The notes under the pieces: model-generated | Seen by the model: the letters and a program-made list of their open reading frames with translations, nothing else | Databases searched by the model: none | What the model was told of the DNA's origin: nothing | Source: Akkermansiaceae bacterium | GTDB taxonomy: Bacteria > Verrucomicrobiota > Verrucomicrobiia > Verrucomicrobiales > DEV007 | Reading direction: 5' to 3' | Assembly: GCA_024233085.1 (NCBI GenBank) | Contig: JACKQC010000035.1 | Location: 1-23,402 of the forward strand | DNA: 23,402 nucleotides | Shown here: positions 1 through 9,832 of the stretch, in pieces | Position numbering within the stretch: position 1 is the stretch's first letter | How the letters are laid out: each line of letters starts with the position of its first letter | Translations under genes and position numbers: made by a program

Positions 1-2
1 GG

Positions 3-305
3 GCGCCGCCGACGATCGCGGTGGTCATGGGCCTGCTGACGGGGGTGGCGGGAGGCGCGATCCGCGATGTGCTCTCGGCGGAGACGCCGATGATCCTGGG
101 CCGGGAGATCTACGCGACAGCGTCGCTGCTGGGAAGCACGATACTGGTGTCGCTCCGGGCGGCGGGGTTCGACGCGTCGTGGGCGTGGGGCTGCGGCTTC
201 GCGGCGGCTTTCCTGCTGCGGCTGGCGGCGATCCGCTGGCATCTGAGGCTGCCTTCGGCGATCAGCCGGGAGCCGGCGGACGGGGGCGACGGGGGCGACG
301 ATTGA
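3..305 (+). CDS. UPF0126/TRIC-like inner-membrane protein, 3' part
   Basis: The frame is open to the left edge of the window, so the start lies upstream and only about the last 100 residues are present. The visible part begins with a glycine-rich segment containing GVAGGAIRDVL, the signature of the UPF0126 (YadS/YicG, TRIC-like) family. It continues with hydrophobic helices around YATASLLGSTILVSL and GCGFAAAFLLRLAAI, and ends with the typical basic RLAAIRWHLRLP. Family members are small inner-membrane proteins with two repeated three-helix units and are regarded as possible cation channels; the role here is inferred from the family only. The last residues are an acidic, glycine-rich tail. The gene stops 7 bases before the stop of the convergent ABC1 kinase gene. 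Confidence 0.75.
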   Translation, partial: APPTIAVVMGLLTGVAGGAIRDVLSAETPMILGREIYATASLLGSTILVSLRAAGFDASWAWGCGFAAAFLLRLAAIRWHLRLPSAISREPADGGDGGDD

Positions 306-312
306 AGGGGCC

Positions 313-1983
313 TCACCGCCGCCGTCCCTTGCCCCGGTGGGCGCGGCGGACGGAAAAAATGAGCCGCGCGCCCATGACCACGCTGACGGCGAAGCCGACG
401 GCCCCGAACAGGGAGACGCCGAAAACGAGCGGCGGCGCGGCCATGCTCCACATCATGGCCGAGCCGAGAAACATGGCGGAGGTCAGCAGCCCCATGACGA
501 GGCGGTCGACGGTGGACTCGAGGCGGCGGTGCTCCATGTGGACTTCGAGCGTGCCCTTGCGGAAGCGGGTGAGGATGTCGGCGAGATCGCGGGGCAGCTC
601 GCCCGCCAGGCGGCGCCAGTCGCGGTAACCGCGGTGCAGGTCCGCGAAAAGGCGCCGCGGCGCCAGGCGGCGATGCAGGGTGCGGCGGCAATAGGGCGCG
701 ATGAGGGCCGCGAGGCTGAAGTCGGGGGAAAGGCGCTTGGCGGTGCCGTCGAGGAGGATGAGGGTCTTGACCAGCATGGCGAAGTTTCTCGGCAACACGA
801 TGCGGAACTCGCGGAAGGCGGAAAACATGCGCTGGAGCGCTCCGGACACGTCGAACTCGGCGATGGACTGGGCGGTGTAGTCGTTGAGGAAGGACTCGAT
901 CTCGGCGCGGAGGGCGTCCTCGTCGAGTTCGGGCGGGGTGCGGCCGATGCGCATGACGAGGTCGGTGAAGACGCGCGAGTCATTGGCGACGGCGGCCATG
1001 AGCATTTCCTCGATGTCCTGGCGAAGGTCCTCGTCGATCTGGCCAACCATGCCGCAGTCGATGACGCCGACGACGCCGCCCGCGAGCAGGAAGAGATTCC
1101 CGGGATGGGGATCGGCGTGGTAGAAGCCGTCGCGAAAGATCATGTCGAGATACATGCGCCCGCCGCGGCCGGCGAAGGCGCTCAGATCCTCGCCGGACGC
1201 GCGCAGGCCGGCGCCGTCATTGACGGGGACGCCGCGGAAGCGCTCCATGGTCAGCACGCGCTGGCCGCAGAGTTCGGGGCGGACCTCGGGAAAGCGCACG
1301 TGGGGGTCGCCGGCGAAGTTTTCGGCGAACTTCTCGAGATGGCGGCGCTCGTGCGCAAAGTCCAGCTCGCGCAGCAGGGTGCGCTCGATGTCGCGCGCGG
1401 TGGCGAGCGGCTGGTAACGCCGCAACTGCGGCGCGTGGGTATCGGCCAGCTCGGCGATGCCGACGAGCAGGTCGAGATCGCGCCGCAGGGAGGCCTCGAT
1501 GCCGTCGTGCATGACTTTGACGACCACCTCGAGGCCATCGGCGAGTGTCGCGCCATGGACCTGCCCGATCGATGCCGAGGCGATGGGCGCCTCGTCAAAG
1601 CTCGCGAACAACTCGCCGAGGGGGCGGCCGAACTCCGCCTCGACGGCGGCGCGGACGCGGTCGAAGGGATCGGCGGGGGCGTTGGACTGCAATTTCCCCA
1701 GCTCGTCGGTGAGATCGGGACCGATGAGATCGGGTCGGGTGGAGAGGATTTGCCCGAGCTTGATGAAGCCGGGGCCCAGCTCCGTGAGCACGCTGCGAAT
1801 CCGCTCGTTGGTGGTGAGGTCGGGGATGACGGCGCCATCGGCGGAACGTTTCAACAGGCCGCGCAGCCAGTCGTAGTCGATCCCGGAGAGCCAGTCGCCG
1901 AGCCCGTATTTCGCCAGCACGGCGAAGATCTCCGCCAGGCGCCGGGCGCTTTTGTCGATGCGAACGAGGGTGCGCAGTCTCAT
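313..1983 (-). CDS. ABC1/UbiB/AarF-family atypical kinase
   Basis: Membrane-linked ABC1 (UbiB/COQ8-type) protein of 556 residues from the ATG at 1983; a TTG seven codons upstream (2004) is the alternative start. Family motifs are in order: the KxGQ motif (IKLGQ, K75 to Q78), the alanine-rich loop replacing the usual P-loop (IASASIGQVH, about 134-143), the catalytic loop HADPHPGN (289-296), and the metal-binding position, which reads DCG (309-311) instead of the usual DFG. Two hydrophobic segments near the C-terminus (about 498-516 and 520-543) fit the family's membrane anchors, followed by a basic tail. The family supports ubiquinone or other isoprenoid-lipid metabolism through ATPase activity. 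The specific substrate cannot be told from sequence. It lies 84 bases downstream of the DUF1501 gene on the same strand and may be co-transcribed with it. Confidence 0.9.
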   Translation of the reverse strand: MRLRTLVRIDKSARRLAEIFAVLAKYGLGDWLSGIDYDWLRGLLKRSADGAVIPDLTTNERIRSVLTELGPGFIKLGQILSTRPDLIGPDLTDELGKLQSNAPADPFDRVRAAVEAEFGRPLGELFASFDEAPIASASIGQVHGATLADGLEVVVKVMHDGIEASLRRDLDLLVGIAELADTHAPQLRRYQPLATARDIERTLLRELDFAHERRHLEKFAENFAGDPHVRFPEVRPELCGQRVLTMERFRGVPVNDGAGLRASGEDLSAFAGRGGRMYLDMIFRDGFYHADPHPGNLFLLAGGVVGVIDCGMVGQIDEDLRQDIEEMLMAAVANDSRVFTDLVMRIGRTPPELDEDALRAEIESFLNDYTAQSIAEFDVSGALQRMFSAFREFRIVLPRNFAMLVKTLILLDGTAKRLSPDFSLAALIAPYCRRTLHRRLAPRRLFADLHRGYRDWRRLAGELPRDLADILTRFRKGTLEVHMEHRRLESTVDRLVMGLLTSAMFLGSAMMWSMAAPPLVFGVSLFGAVGFAVSVVMGARLIFSVRRAHRGKGRRR

Positions 1984-2067
1984 GGAATCGGAAAGACCCG
2001 CCAATCTAACGCCGAACGCGTCGCCGGGCCAGTCGAAGGCCGCCGCGGCCCCGCCGGAGGGGGGTTC

Positions 2068-3531
<1,464 letters not shown>

Positions 3532-3537
3532 GACTCG

Positions 3538-4176
3538 TCAGGTTTGGGGGTTCTCGCGATCGTGCATTCTCCGCCGAAACTCGCGGACGGCCTTGTTCAT
3601 CGGTGTCACCAGGCAAAGCTCCTCGAGGTCGGCGATCGAAATACCCGGGAGCACGCGGCTCTCCGCGATCGGCAGGTAGGCCTCTTCCGTCCACTCAAAC
3701 GGATGGAGCTTTCCGTCCTCGAAGATCCAGATCTCCGGCACCCGGAAAGGATGCCAGACCCGCAATCGGTCGAAGCCGCCCGAGGTGACCTTGACCTCGA
3801 TGACCAGATTCGGCGTCCGGTCGTCTCCCGCCGGTCCGTCGAGAAAAAAGCACTCATCCGGTTCGGCGCCCCGGAGCCCGGCGATCTTCTTTCTCAGCTC
3901 GCCCGCCCCGACGATTTCGATATCCCTTTCCAAACAGTAGTTCTCCACGAGAAATCCAAGGTTCTTTTTCGGAAGCTCGTGGTCGAAGGAGGGCGGCGGC
4001 ATGATTTCGATGGTGTGATCGCAGAACGTCAGACGCGGACGCGAGGCGAAGGTGTCGAACAAGGCCGCCATCGCCTCGTAGTCTTCCCAGGACATGCCAT
4101 CAAGCCGCAGGCACTCGCCCGGCATCAGGTCGAGTCCGGCGGTCGTTTTCGTCCCTTCTGTCAGAGTGGCGGTCAT
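3538..4176 (-). CDS. Uma2 family (DUF820) endonuclease-like protein
   Basis: About 212 residues from the ATG at 4176; a GTG two codons upstream is possible. The core has the PD-(D/E)XK-like layout of the Uma2/DUF820 family: EPDECFFLD, then PNLVIEVKVTSGG with the E-x-K pair, then the typical VPEIWIFEDGKLHPF strand and a C-terminal helix. Uma2 proteins are predicted restriction-endonuclease-fold nucleases that multiply in cyanobacteria and PVC bacteria, with unknown biological role. Its position between the DUF1553-type gene (34 bases upstream, read on the minus strand) and the DUF1501 gene (6 bases downstream) is unusual, because those two are normally adjacent. All key residues appear present, so it looks intact. 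Confidence 0.88.
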   Translation of the reverse strand: MTATLTEGTKTTAGLDLMPGECLRLDGMSWEDYEAMAALFDTFASRPRLTFCDHTIEIMPPPSFDHELPKKNLGFLVENYCLERDIEIVGAGELRKKIAGLRGAEPDECFFLDGPAGDDRTPNLVIEVKVTSGGFDRLRVWHPFRVPEIWIFEDGKLHPFEWTEEAYLPIAESRVLPGISIADLEELCLVTPMNKAVREFRRRMHDRENPQT

Positions 4177-4216
4177 TGTCACGATTTTACCCGCGATCGT
4201 TTTCCCCGTCGATCCC

Positions 4217-7200
4217 TCAATGTTTGGTCACCGATTCGTCGAGATTCATCACCTGGCTGGCGACCATGGCCCAGGAGGCGAGTTCGGGCGCGGGTTTGAG
4301 GCCGCCGTCGAGGGAAAAGGCGGGATTGACGGAGTCCACGAGGAAGGCGGCGGCCTCGGGCTCGGCGCTGGCCCAGGCGTTTTCGAACTGCGTCAGCGAG
4401 GCCTTGAGCGTCTCGCGTTCCCCGGTCTCGAGCGGTCGCCCGAGCAGCAGCATGGCGAGGAAATCGAGACGCCCGTCGACATTGTCCCGCTCGTTCAGGG
4501 CGCGCAGGCCGAGATACCGCGCCGCGCGGACAAACTGCGGATCGTTCATCAGCACGAGCGCCTGCAGAGGCGTGTTGGTCCGCTCGCGGCGGACGACGCA
4601 ATCCTCGCGGTTCGGCGCGTCGAGCAGGGTCATGTTCGGCGGCGGGGCGGTGCGTTTCCAGAAGGTGTAGAGCGTGCGCCGGTGCTCGGTGGCGCCGTAG
4701 TCCTGGTAAAAGGTCTGCGTGTTGCTGTTCGTGTAGCCGACCGCCTCCCAGATGCCGGAGGGCTGCCAGGGCCGGACGCTCGGGCCGCCGATGTCGCGCC
4801 GCAGCAGGCCGCTGGCGGCGAGCGCCTGGTCCCGCAGAATCTCCGCGTCGAGCCGGTAGCGGGGTCCCCGCGCGAGGAGACGATTCTCGGGGTCGCGCTT
4901 GACCAGGCCGGGCGTGATGACCGAGCTTTGGCGGTAGGTCGCCGACAGGAGCATCTTCCGGTAGAGGGCCTTCATGTCCCAGCCTGATTCGACAAAATCC
5001 ACCGCCAGCCAGTCGAGCAGAAGCGGGTGGGTCGGCGGTTCGCCCTGGGTGCCGAAGTCCTCGGCCGTCTTCACCAGCCCGGTCCCGAACAGCTCCTGCC
5101 ACATCCGGTTGACCACGACCCGCGCCACCAGCGGGTTTTCCGGCGCCACCAGCCAGCGCGCGAGCCCGAGCCGGTTGCGTGGCGCGTCGTGGGTCAGTTG
5201 AGGCAGCATATCCGGCACGCCGGGTTGCACGGCCTCCTTGGGCTTGTCGTACTCGCCGCGCTCCAGGATGTTCGCTCCGGGCGTGCCGTCGGGCTTCTCC
5301 TGCATCACCAGGGTGAAAGGCGCGGCGCTCTCGACACGGCTCAGCGCGGCTTCGATCTCCGACCGTTTCGCCACCAGCGTCCGGTAGGGTTCGTGGAAAA
5401 GCTCGAGGAAGGCCTCCCGCAACGTTTGCGTTTCCTTGTCGCCGCGTTTGCCGGCCGGTTTCCTCGCGGCGGCGAGGAGGGCGCCGCTTTCGGCCAGCCG
5501 CGCCACCTCCGCCTCGCTCAGGACACGGTCGAAGAACCGGATCTGGCTGATGCCCGGCGTCAGACCCGACTCCGCGTCTCGACCGCCCGCCCGCAGGGTC
5601 GCGTTCGACTTGAAATCGCCCGCCAGCGTGTCCGCCCATTCGTTGACGAAGCGGCTGGTCAGCAATTTGCCCTTCGAATAGAGCCGCAGTCCGTGGGAAT
5701 GCCCCGAGCCGTCGTAGCTGATCGCGTAGTGTCCGCTCGAGCCCGCCTTGAAAAGCCGTGTGTTCCCCGAGCGCAGCACCTTTCCGGGCCAGCTCTCGAT
5801 GAGCTGCACGTTGATTCCCTGATCCTCCACCACCACCCGCCAGCCGCGGTCGCCGTCCCGTGGATCGGTCCGGTCGAGCAGCACGCTCCGTCCCTCGCCT
5901 TCGGGCGCGCGAAATTCGAAGGCGATCGTGAACGGCTCGCCCGCCGCGAAGGCACCCGCCGCTCCCAGTTCGAGCGGCTTTTCGGCGGCGTTGCCCGCCG
6001 GATGGGAAAACGTCTCGCCGACGGGCTTCGCGCCGCCCAGTTTCCCCGCCAGATCGGGCGCGGCGGCCCACGCCTGAAAGGCCGTCTCCGCGTCCTTCGC
6101 CGCCTTTTTCAATTCGCCTTCGAGTCGGCCCGCCTCCGCCCGCAGTTTTTCGGCCCGCGCCTTTTCGGCGTCGTCCGCATACACACGGATCACCGGCGGC
6201 GAGTCCTTGGCGTTGCCGTCCAAACCGGGCTGGGTCGTGTTGTTGAAAAACGCGAAAAGCTGGTAGAACTCCCGCATCGTCAGAGGGTCATACTTGTGGT
6301 CATGGCATTGGGCGCAGTGGGCTGTCATGCCCAGCCAGACGGTGGCGGTGGTGTTGACCCGGTCCACGCCGTAGCGGACGAGAAACTCCTCGGCGATGGC
6401 GCCGCCCTCGGAGGTGGTGACGTTGCAGCGATTGAAACCGGTGGCCACGATCTGGGCCTGCGAGGCGTTCGGCAGCAAGTCGCCGGCGATCTGCTCGATG
6501 GTGAAGCGGTCGAAGGGCAGATTGGCGTTGTAGGCCCCGATGACCCAGTCCCGGTAGGGCCAGATCTCGCGGTAGTTGTCCAGATGCAGCCCGTGGGTGT
6601 CGCCGTAACGCGCCGCGTCGAGCCAGTAGCGGGCGCGATGCTCGCCGTAGGCGCGGCTTTCCAGGAGCCGGTCGATCAGGTTCTCGTAGGCCCGGTCCGA
6701 GCCGTCGTTGACGAAGGCCTCGACTTCCTCCGGTGTCGGAGGCAAGCCGGTGAGGTCGAGCGTCACCCGCCGAACCAGCGTGTGGCGATCCGCCTCCGGC
6801 GACGGATTCAGACCGCCGGCCTCGAGCCGGGCCAGCACAAAGCGATCGATCTCGTTCCGCGCCCAGTTTTCTCGGGCAACCGCCGGGGGCGCGCTTTTGA
6901 CCGGCGCGATGTAGGCCCAGTGCGCCTCCCATCGGGCGCCGGACTCGATCCATCGCCGGAAAAGCGCGATCTGCTGGGGCGTGAGGTGCTTGTGCGAATC
7001 GGCGGGCGGCATCAGGTCGTCGGGATCGCTCGTCACGAGTCGCTGGAAAAACTCGCTCGCCTCCGGATCGCCCGGCACGATGGGCGCTTCGGCGTCCGCG
7101 TCGCGGGCGATGGCGCTTTCCTCCTTGTCGAGCCGAAGATCGGCCTTGCGCGCCCGGGCGTCCGGACCGTGGCAGGCGAAACAGTTGTCGGAAAGAATGG

Positions 7201-7858
7201 GGCGAATGTCGCGGTTAAAGGAGACCTCCCCTTCCCCGGGTTCGGCGCCGGCGGCGGCCTGAACGAAGGGCGTGGGAGGCCGCTTCTGCGACCCGCCGGA
7301 GGTCTGGGCCAGCAGCGCGGTTTGGCGATACTGCTCTTCGGGCGTCAACTCCGGCGCGTCCGACCGCGAAATCGCCGCCGAAACCGGCTCGACCGAAGAG
7401 GGTTGGGTCACCGACTCAACCCTGTTGGGTCGGTTTTCGGCTTCGAGACCGCCTTTTTCGGGGTTTTCCGGGCCATGACGCGCGATCAGGAAACCCGCGA
7501 GGGCCAGCAGGGCCGCGGCCGCCGCCGCCCGCGGCCAGCGCGACCGCCGGGCTTCGCGATCGTGGTCGGCTTCCCCCGGGGAAGCCGCCACCGGCACGGG
7601 CCGGGCGCCGGGCATGGGAACCACGTTTTCCGGCCGGCCGGGAGCGGCGAGCAACTCGCGGAGGGTCTCGTCGCTTTCCAGCGCGGTGTGCAACTGGCTC
7701 CAGGCCACATAGAGCGCGCGGGCGGACTCGGAGCCGGCGAGCATCTCGCCAAGTTCGCGCTGATCGGCCTGAGTGGCTTCGCCGTCAAAGGCCGCGTGCG
7801 CAAGCCGCATCAGGCGATCTTCATCGAAGCCCTGGGGAGCGGAGGTGTCCGTTTTCAT
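4217..7858 (-). CDS. Anti-sigma-like/PSD1 cytochrome/DUF1549/LamG/DUF1553 fusion protein
   Basis: A 1213-residue multidomain protein. Residues 1-70 resemble the cytoplasmic N-terminus of verrucomicrobial FecR/LamG-type anti-sigma factors (AFDGEATQADQRELGEML, then ARALYVAWSQLHTAL). An arginine-rich stretch (101-110) precedes one membrane helix (about 110-126), which predicts N-in/C-out topology. Outside come a PSD1-type cytochrome segment with heme motif CFACH (C226, C229, H230), DUF1549 (about 333-545, including a second CxxCH, C515-H519), a LamG/concanavalin-like region (about 615-790), and DUF1553 (about 865-1125, with NPLVARVVVNRMWQELFGTG and RTNTPLQALVLMNDPQFV). The ECF sigma gene ends 27 bases upstream. 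I infer a transmembrane anti-sigma factor whose extracytoplasmic part is the cytochrome enzyme itself. The domain calls are firm; the anti-sigma role is inference. Confidence 0.9.
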   Translation of the reverse strand: MKTDTSAPQGFDEDRLMRLAHAAFDGEATQADQRELGEMLAGSESARALYVAWSQLHTALESDETLRELLAAPGRPENVVPMPGARPVPVAASPGEADHDREARRSRWPRAAAAAALLALAGFLIARHGPENPEKGGLEAENRPNRVESVTQPSSVEPVSAAISRSDAPELTPEEQYRQTALLAQTSGGSQKRPPTPFVQAAAGAEPGEGEVSFNRDIRPILSDNCFACHGPDARARKADLRLDKEESAIARDADAEAPIVPGDPEASEFFQRLVTSDPDDLMPPADSHKHLTPQQIALFRRWIESGARWEAHWAYIAPVKSAPPAVARENWARNEIDRFVLARLEAGGLNPSPEADRHTLVRRVTLDLTGLPPTPEEVEAFVNDGSDRAYENLIDRLLESRAYGEHRARYWLDAARYGDTHGLHLDNYREIWPYRDWVIGAYNANLPFDRFTIEQIAGDLLPNASQAQIVATGFNRCNVTTSEGGAIAEEFLVRYGVDRVNTTATVWLGMTAHCAQCHDHKYDPLTMREFYQLFAFFNNTTQPGLDGNAKDSPPVIRVYADDAEKARAEKLRAEAGRLEGELKKAAKDAETAFQAWAAAPDLAGKLGGAKPVGETFSHPAGNAAEKPLELGAAGAFAAGEPFTIAFEFRAPEGEGRSVLLDRTDPRDGDRGWRVVVEDQGINVQLIESWPGKVLRSGNTRLFKAGSSGHYAISYDGSGHSHGLRLYSKGKLLTSRFVNEWADTLAGDFKSNATLRAGGRDAESGLTPGISQIRFFDRVLSEAEVARLAESGALLAAARKPAGKRGDKETQTLREAFLELFHEPYRTLVAKRSEIEAALSRVESAAPFTLVMQEKPDGTPGANILERGEYDKPKEAVQPGVPDMLPQLTHDAPRNRLGLARWLVAPENPLVARVVVNRMWQELFGTGLVKTAEDFGTQGEPPTHPLLLDWLAVDFVESGWDMKALYRKMLLSATYRQSSVITPGLVKRDPENRLLARGPRYRLDAEILRDQALAASGLLRRDIGGPSVRPWQPSGIWEAVGYTNSNTQTFYQDYGATEHRRTLYTFWKRTAPPPNMTLLDAPNREDCVVRRERTNTPLQALVLMNDPQFVRAARYLGLRALNERDNVDGRLDFLAMLLLGRPLETGERETLKASLTQFENAWASAEPEAAAFLVDSVNPAFSLDGGLKPAPELASWAMVASQVMNLDESVTKH

Positions 7859-7885
7859 CGATTCGGGAAAGGGGTCTTGAGGGGT

Positions 7886-8431
7886 TCAGACTTCGCCGGA
7901 CGACTGGCGACTGACGCATTTGAGCAGATTTTGCCGGGCGCGGAACAGGAGTTGGGAAATGGCGTTGGCGTTTTCGGGTCCGGTCTCGGCGAGTTCCGCG
8001 ACGGTGCAGCCCTCCAGGTAGCGTTTCTCGATCACGACGCGCTGGCGCTCGGGGAGTTTTGCCAGGCAATCGCGCAGGGCATCGATCCGGACATCGTAGG
8101 CGCCGTCCTCGCCGGTGGCGGTGTCGGCGAGTTGGGCGACCAGTTCGTCGTCAAAGGCGAGCCGGTTGCGACCGCGGCGTCGGCGCCAGGTCATCACCTC
8201 GAAGCGCGCCACACGGAAGGCCCAGGCGGCGAAATTCGTCCCCGGCCGGAACTCCCGGGCCTTGCGCAGCAGCACGAGATTGGTTTCCTGCAGGACATCT
8301 TTCGAGGCATCGCGATCCCCGGTGAGGCTGCGAATGAAACTCTCGAGACGCCCCTGATGCGCGGCCATCAGTTCGGCGTAGTCTTCGGGCGCGGCGGGCG
8401 GCACGGCGGATGGGGCGACGTTAGGATCCAT
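7886..8431 (-). CDS. ECF-type sigma factor, Rhodopirellula/Verrucomicrobium family
   Basis: A 181-residue sigma-70 family factor from the ATG at 8431; a TTG one codon upstream would add one residue. Region 2 covers about residues 18-95, with DASKDVLQETNLVLLRKA and the melting/-10 segment FAAWAFRVARFEVMTWRRRR. Region 4 covers about 120-175, with LPERQRVVIEKRYLEG, VAELAE and a helix-turn-helix ending ISQLLFRARQNLL. Only regions 2 and 4 are present, as in ECF factors, and the pattern fits the TIGR02989-type Rhodopirellula/Verrucomicrobium group. The gene lies 27 bases before the anti-sigma-like fusion gene, the classic sigma/anti-sigma order. It probably directs transcription of its own operon, although the target promoter is not identifiable here. 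Confidence 0.93.
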   Translation of the reverse strand: MDPNVAPSAVPPAAPEDYAELMAAHQGRLESFIRSLTGDRDASKDVLQETNLVLLRKAREFRPGTNFAAWAFRVARFEVMTWRRRRGRNRLAFDDELVAQLADTATGEDGAYDVRIDALRDCLAKLPERQRVVIEKRYLEGCTVAELAETGPENANAISQLLFRARQNLLKCVSRQSSGEV

Positions 8432-8448
8432 CAAAGGGAAACTTCGGG

Positions 8449-8499
8449 GGTGAAACGGCGTCGTTCACCGAAATCTTACGTGCCTTCGCGCTCGGCACG
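8449..8499 (-). promoter_or_regulatory. Paired inverted repeats upstream of the sigma gene
   Basis: The 135-base gap between the permease and sigma genes holds two perfect 6-bp inverted repeats: GGTGAA/TTCACC (8449-8454 and 8464-8469) and CGTGCC/GGCACG (8479-8484 and 8494-8499). The first ends 18 bases before the sigma ATG. Read on the minus strand, a TAAGAT that could serve as a -10 lies between the two repeats. These could be a 5' leader structure, an operator, or chance in GC-rich DNA. No clear Shine-Dalgarno precedes the sigma gene. Confidence 0.3.
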
Positions 8500-8566
8500 C
8501 CGGACGGTATCGCGCCAGACTTCCGATGGCGGCCTGAGGGCGAGGGAGCGCCCCGTCGCCGCCGGC

Positions 8567-9685
8567 CTACTTTTTCGCCAGGCGGCGGAACAGATAGACG
8601 CCCAGACCGATGAAGAGCAGGTTGGGCAACCAGGCGAGGTAGTAGGGCCGGATCGAGTTGTTCTCCCGCATCATCTCGACAATGGTCATCAGCAGGAAAT
8701 AGGCGATGCCGACCAGGAGGCTCAGCGCGAAACCCACGGAGGTTTCGCGGCGCTGCGCGGTGATGCCGAGCGGCACGCCGATGAGCCCGAGGGTGACGCA
8801 GGCGAAGGAAAAGGCGAATCGCATGCTCACCTCCGTTTTCAGGGAGCTGACGACGTCCTTCTTGTGCTCGGGGTTGCGGATCTCGCGCAGGATTTCCGGG
8901 GTCTGGAGGGTCTCGGGCTTCATCTTCCGCTGGGCGTCGCGGAGCGTGTCGAGACCGACGGGCATGGGCGCGGACCGGGCCGCGTAGGGCTGCATCTCGG
9001 AAAACTCGCCGTCGGGCGAGGTCAGCTCGAAATACGCGTCGCGCAGATCCATCAGCATGGTCGGCGTCTCCGCCTCGGGATCGAGTCCGACGTTGACTCG
9101 CTTGGCGATGACGAAGACCTGGGGGCGCGAAGTTTTGTCCAGCACCACCATCTGGAAATGTTTCAGGTGATCCTCCTCGCGCTCGGCGAAGATGAGGTAG
9201 CCGGGAATCTCCTTCATCACCTGCCGGTCGGTGAACAGCGCGAGGGGATTCTTCGAGGCGAGGTTATAAAGCATGTCCGGCAGCATGCGCTCGAGCTTGT
9301 GGCGCGCGGCGGGCTCGACGCTGAGCTTGATCCAGCCGCAGAGCCCCGTGAAGGCGAGCGCCAGCAGCGCCACCGACAGGCAGATCCGCGGCGTGCTCAG
9401 CCCCGCCATGCGCAGGGAAACCAGTTCGTTGTCCGCCGAGAGCCGGCCGAACACCAGCAGGATCGCGGTCAGGAATCCCCACGGAATGGTGATGGCGAGC
9501 GAAAAGGGAAGCACATTCAGGAGAATCTCCGCGACAAACCCGAGGTCGAGATCGGGGCGGTCGACCAACTGGGCAAGGATGTATTTGAAGATGCTTCCCA
9601 GCACCAGCACGATGCTGAGAACGAGGACCGCGAAAAAAGCCGACAGCAGGATCTGCCGGCCCAGATAGCGATCGATCAGCTTCAT
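8567..9685 (-). CDS. LptF/LptG (YjgP/YjgQ) family permease
   Basis: A 372-residue inner-membrane permease of the LPS export (Lpt) ABC transporter family. The start at ATG 9685 gives MKLIDRYLGRQILLSAFFAV, the standard LptF/LptG N-terminus; a longer frame upstream adds only 39 non-conserved residues. Three N-terminal helices (about 13-35, 57-80, 100-120) are followed by a long periplasmic jellyroll region, then three C-terminal helices ending LPNLLFIGLGVYLFRRLAKK. The coupling-helix motif SLRMAGLSTPRI between helices 2 and 3 is the family signature for contact with LptB. The family moves lipopolysaccharide from the inner membrane to LptC/LptA. No second permease or LptB gene is in the window. 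The stop codon is TAG. Confidence 0.9.
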   Translation of the reverse strand: MKLIDRYLGRQILLSAFFAVLVLSIVLVLGSIFKYILAQLVDRPDLDLGFVAEILLNVLPFSLAITIPWGFLTAILLVFGRLSADNELVSLRMAGLSTPRICLSVALLALAFTGLCGWIKLSVEPAARHKLERMLPDMLYNLASKNPLALFTDRQVMKEIPGYLIFAEREEDHLKHFQMVVLDKTSRPQVFVIAKRVNVGLDPEAETPTMLMDLRDAYFELTSPDGEFSEMQPYAARSAPMPVGLDTLRDAQRKMKPETLQTPEILREIRNPEHKKDVVSSLKTEVSMRFAFSFACVTLGLIGVPLGITAQRRETSVGFALSLLVGIAYFLLMTIVEMMRENNSIRPYYLAWLPNLLFIGLGVYLFRRLAKK

Positions 9686-9832
9686 TGGAGGGGAGAAAAA
9701 GAGACCCGCCCGCGATTTCTCGGATCGCCGGGTATTTCGGAATTCCAAAGCACCATTATCGGGCCGGGGACGGTCGTCGCAACTCAAAATCCCCCACCCC
9801 ACGAGCGCCGGATCGCCGCGTTCGGTCCGTTT

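Noticed and set aside
7400..7440. Short inverted repeat around CAACCCTGTTGGGT inside the DUF1553 fusion gene.
   Set aside because: It lies within a clean coding frame in the linker after the membrane helix and is short enough to be chance.
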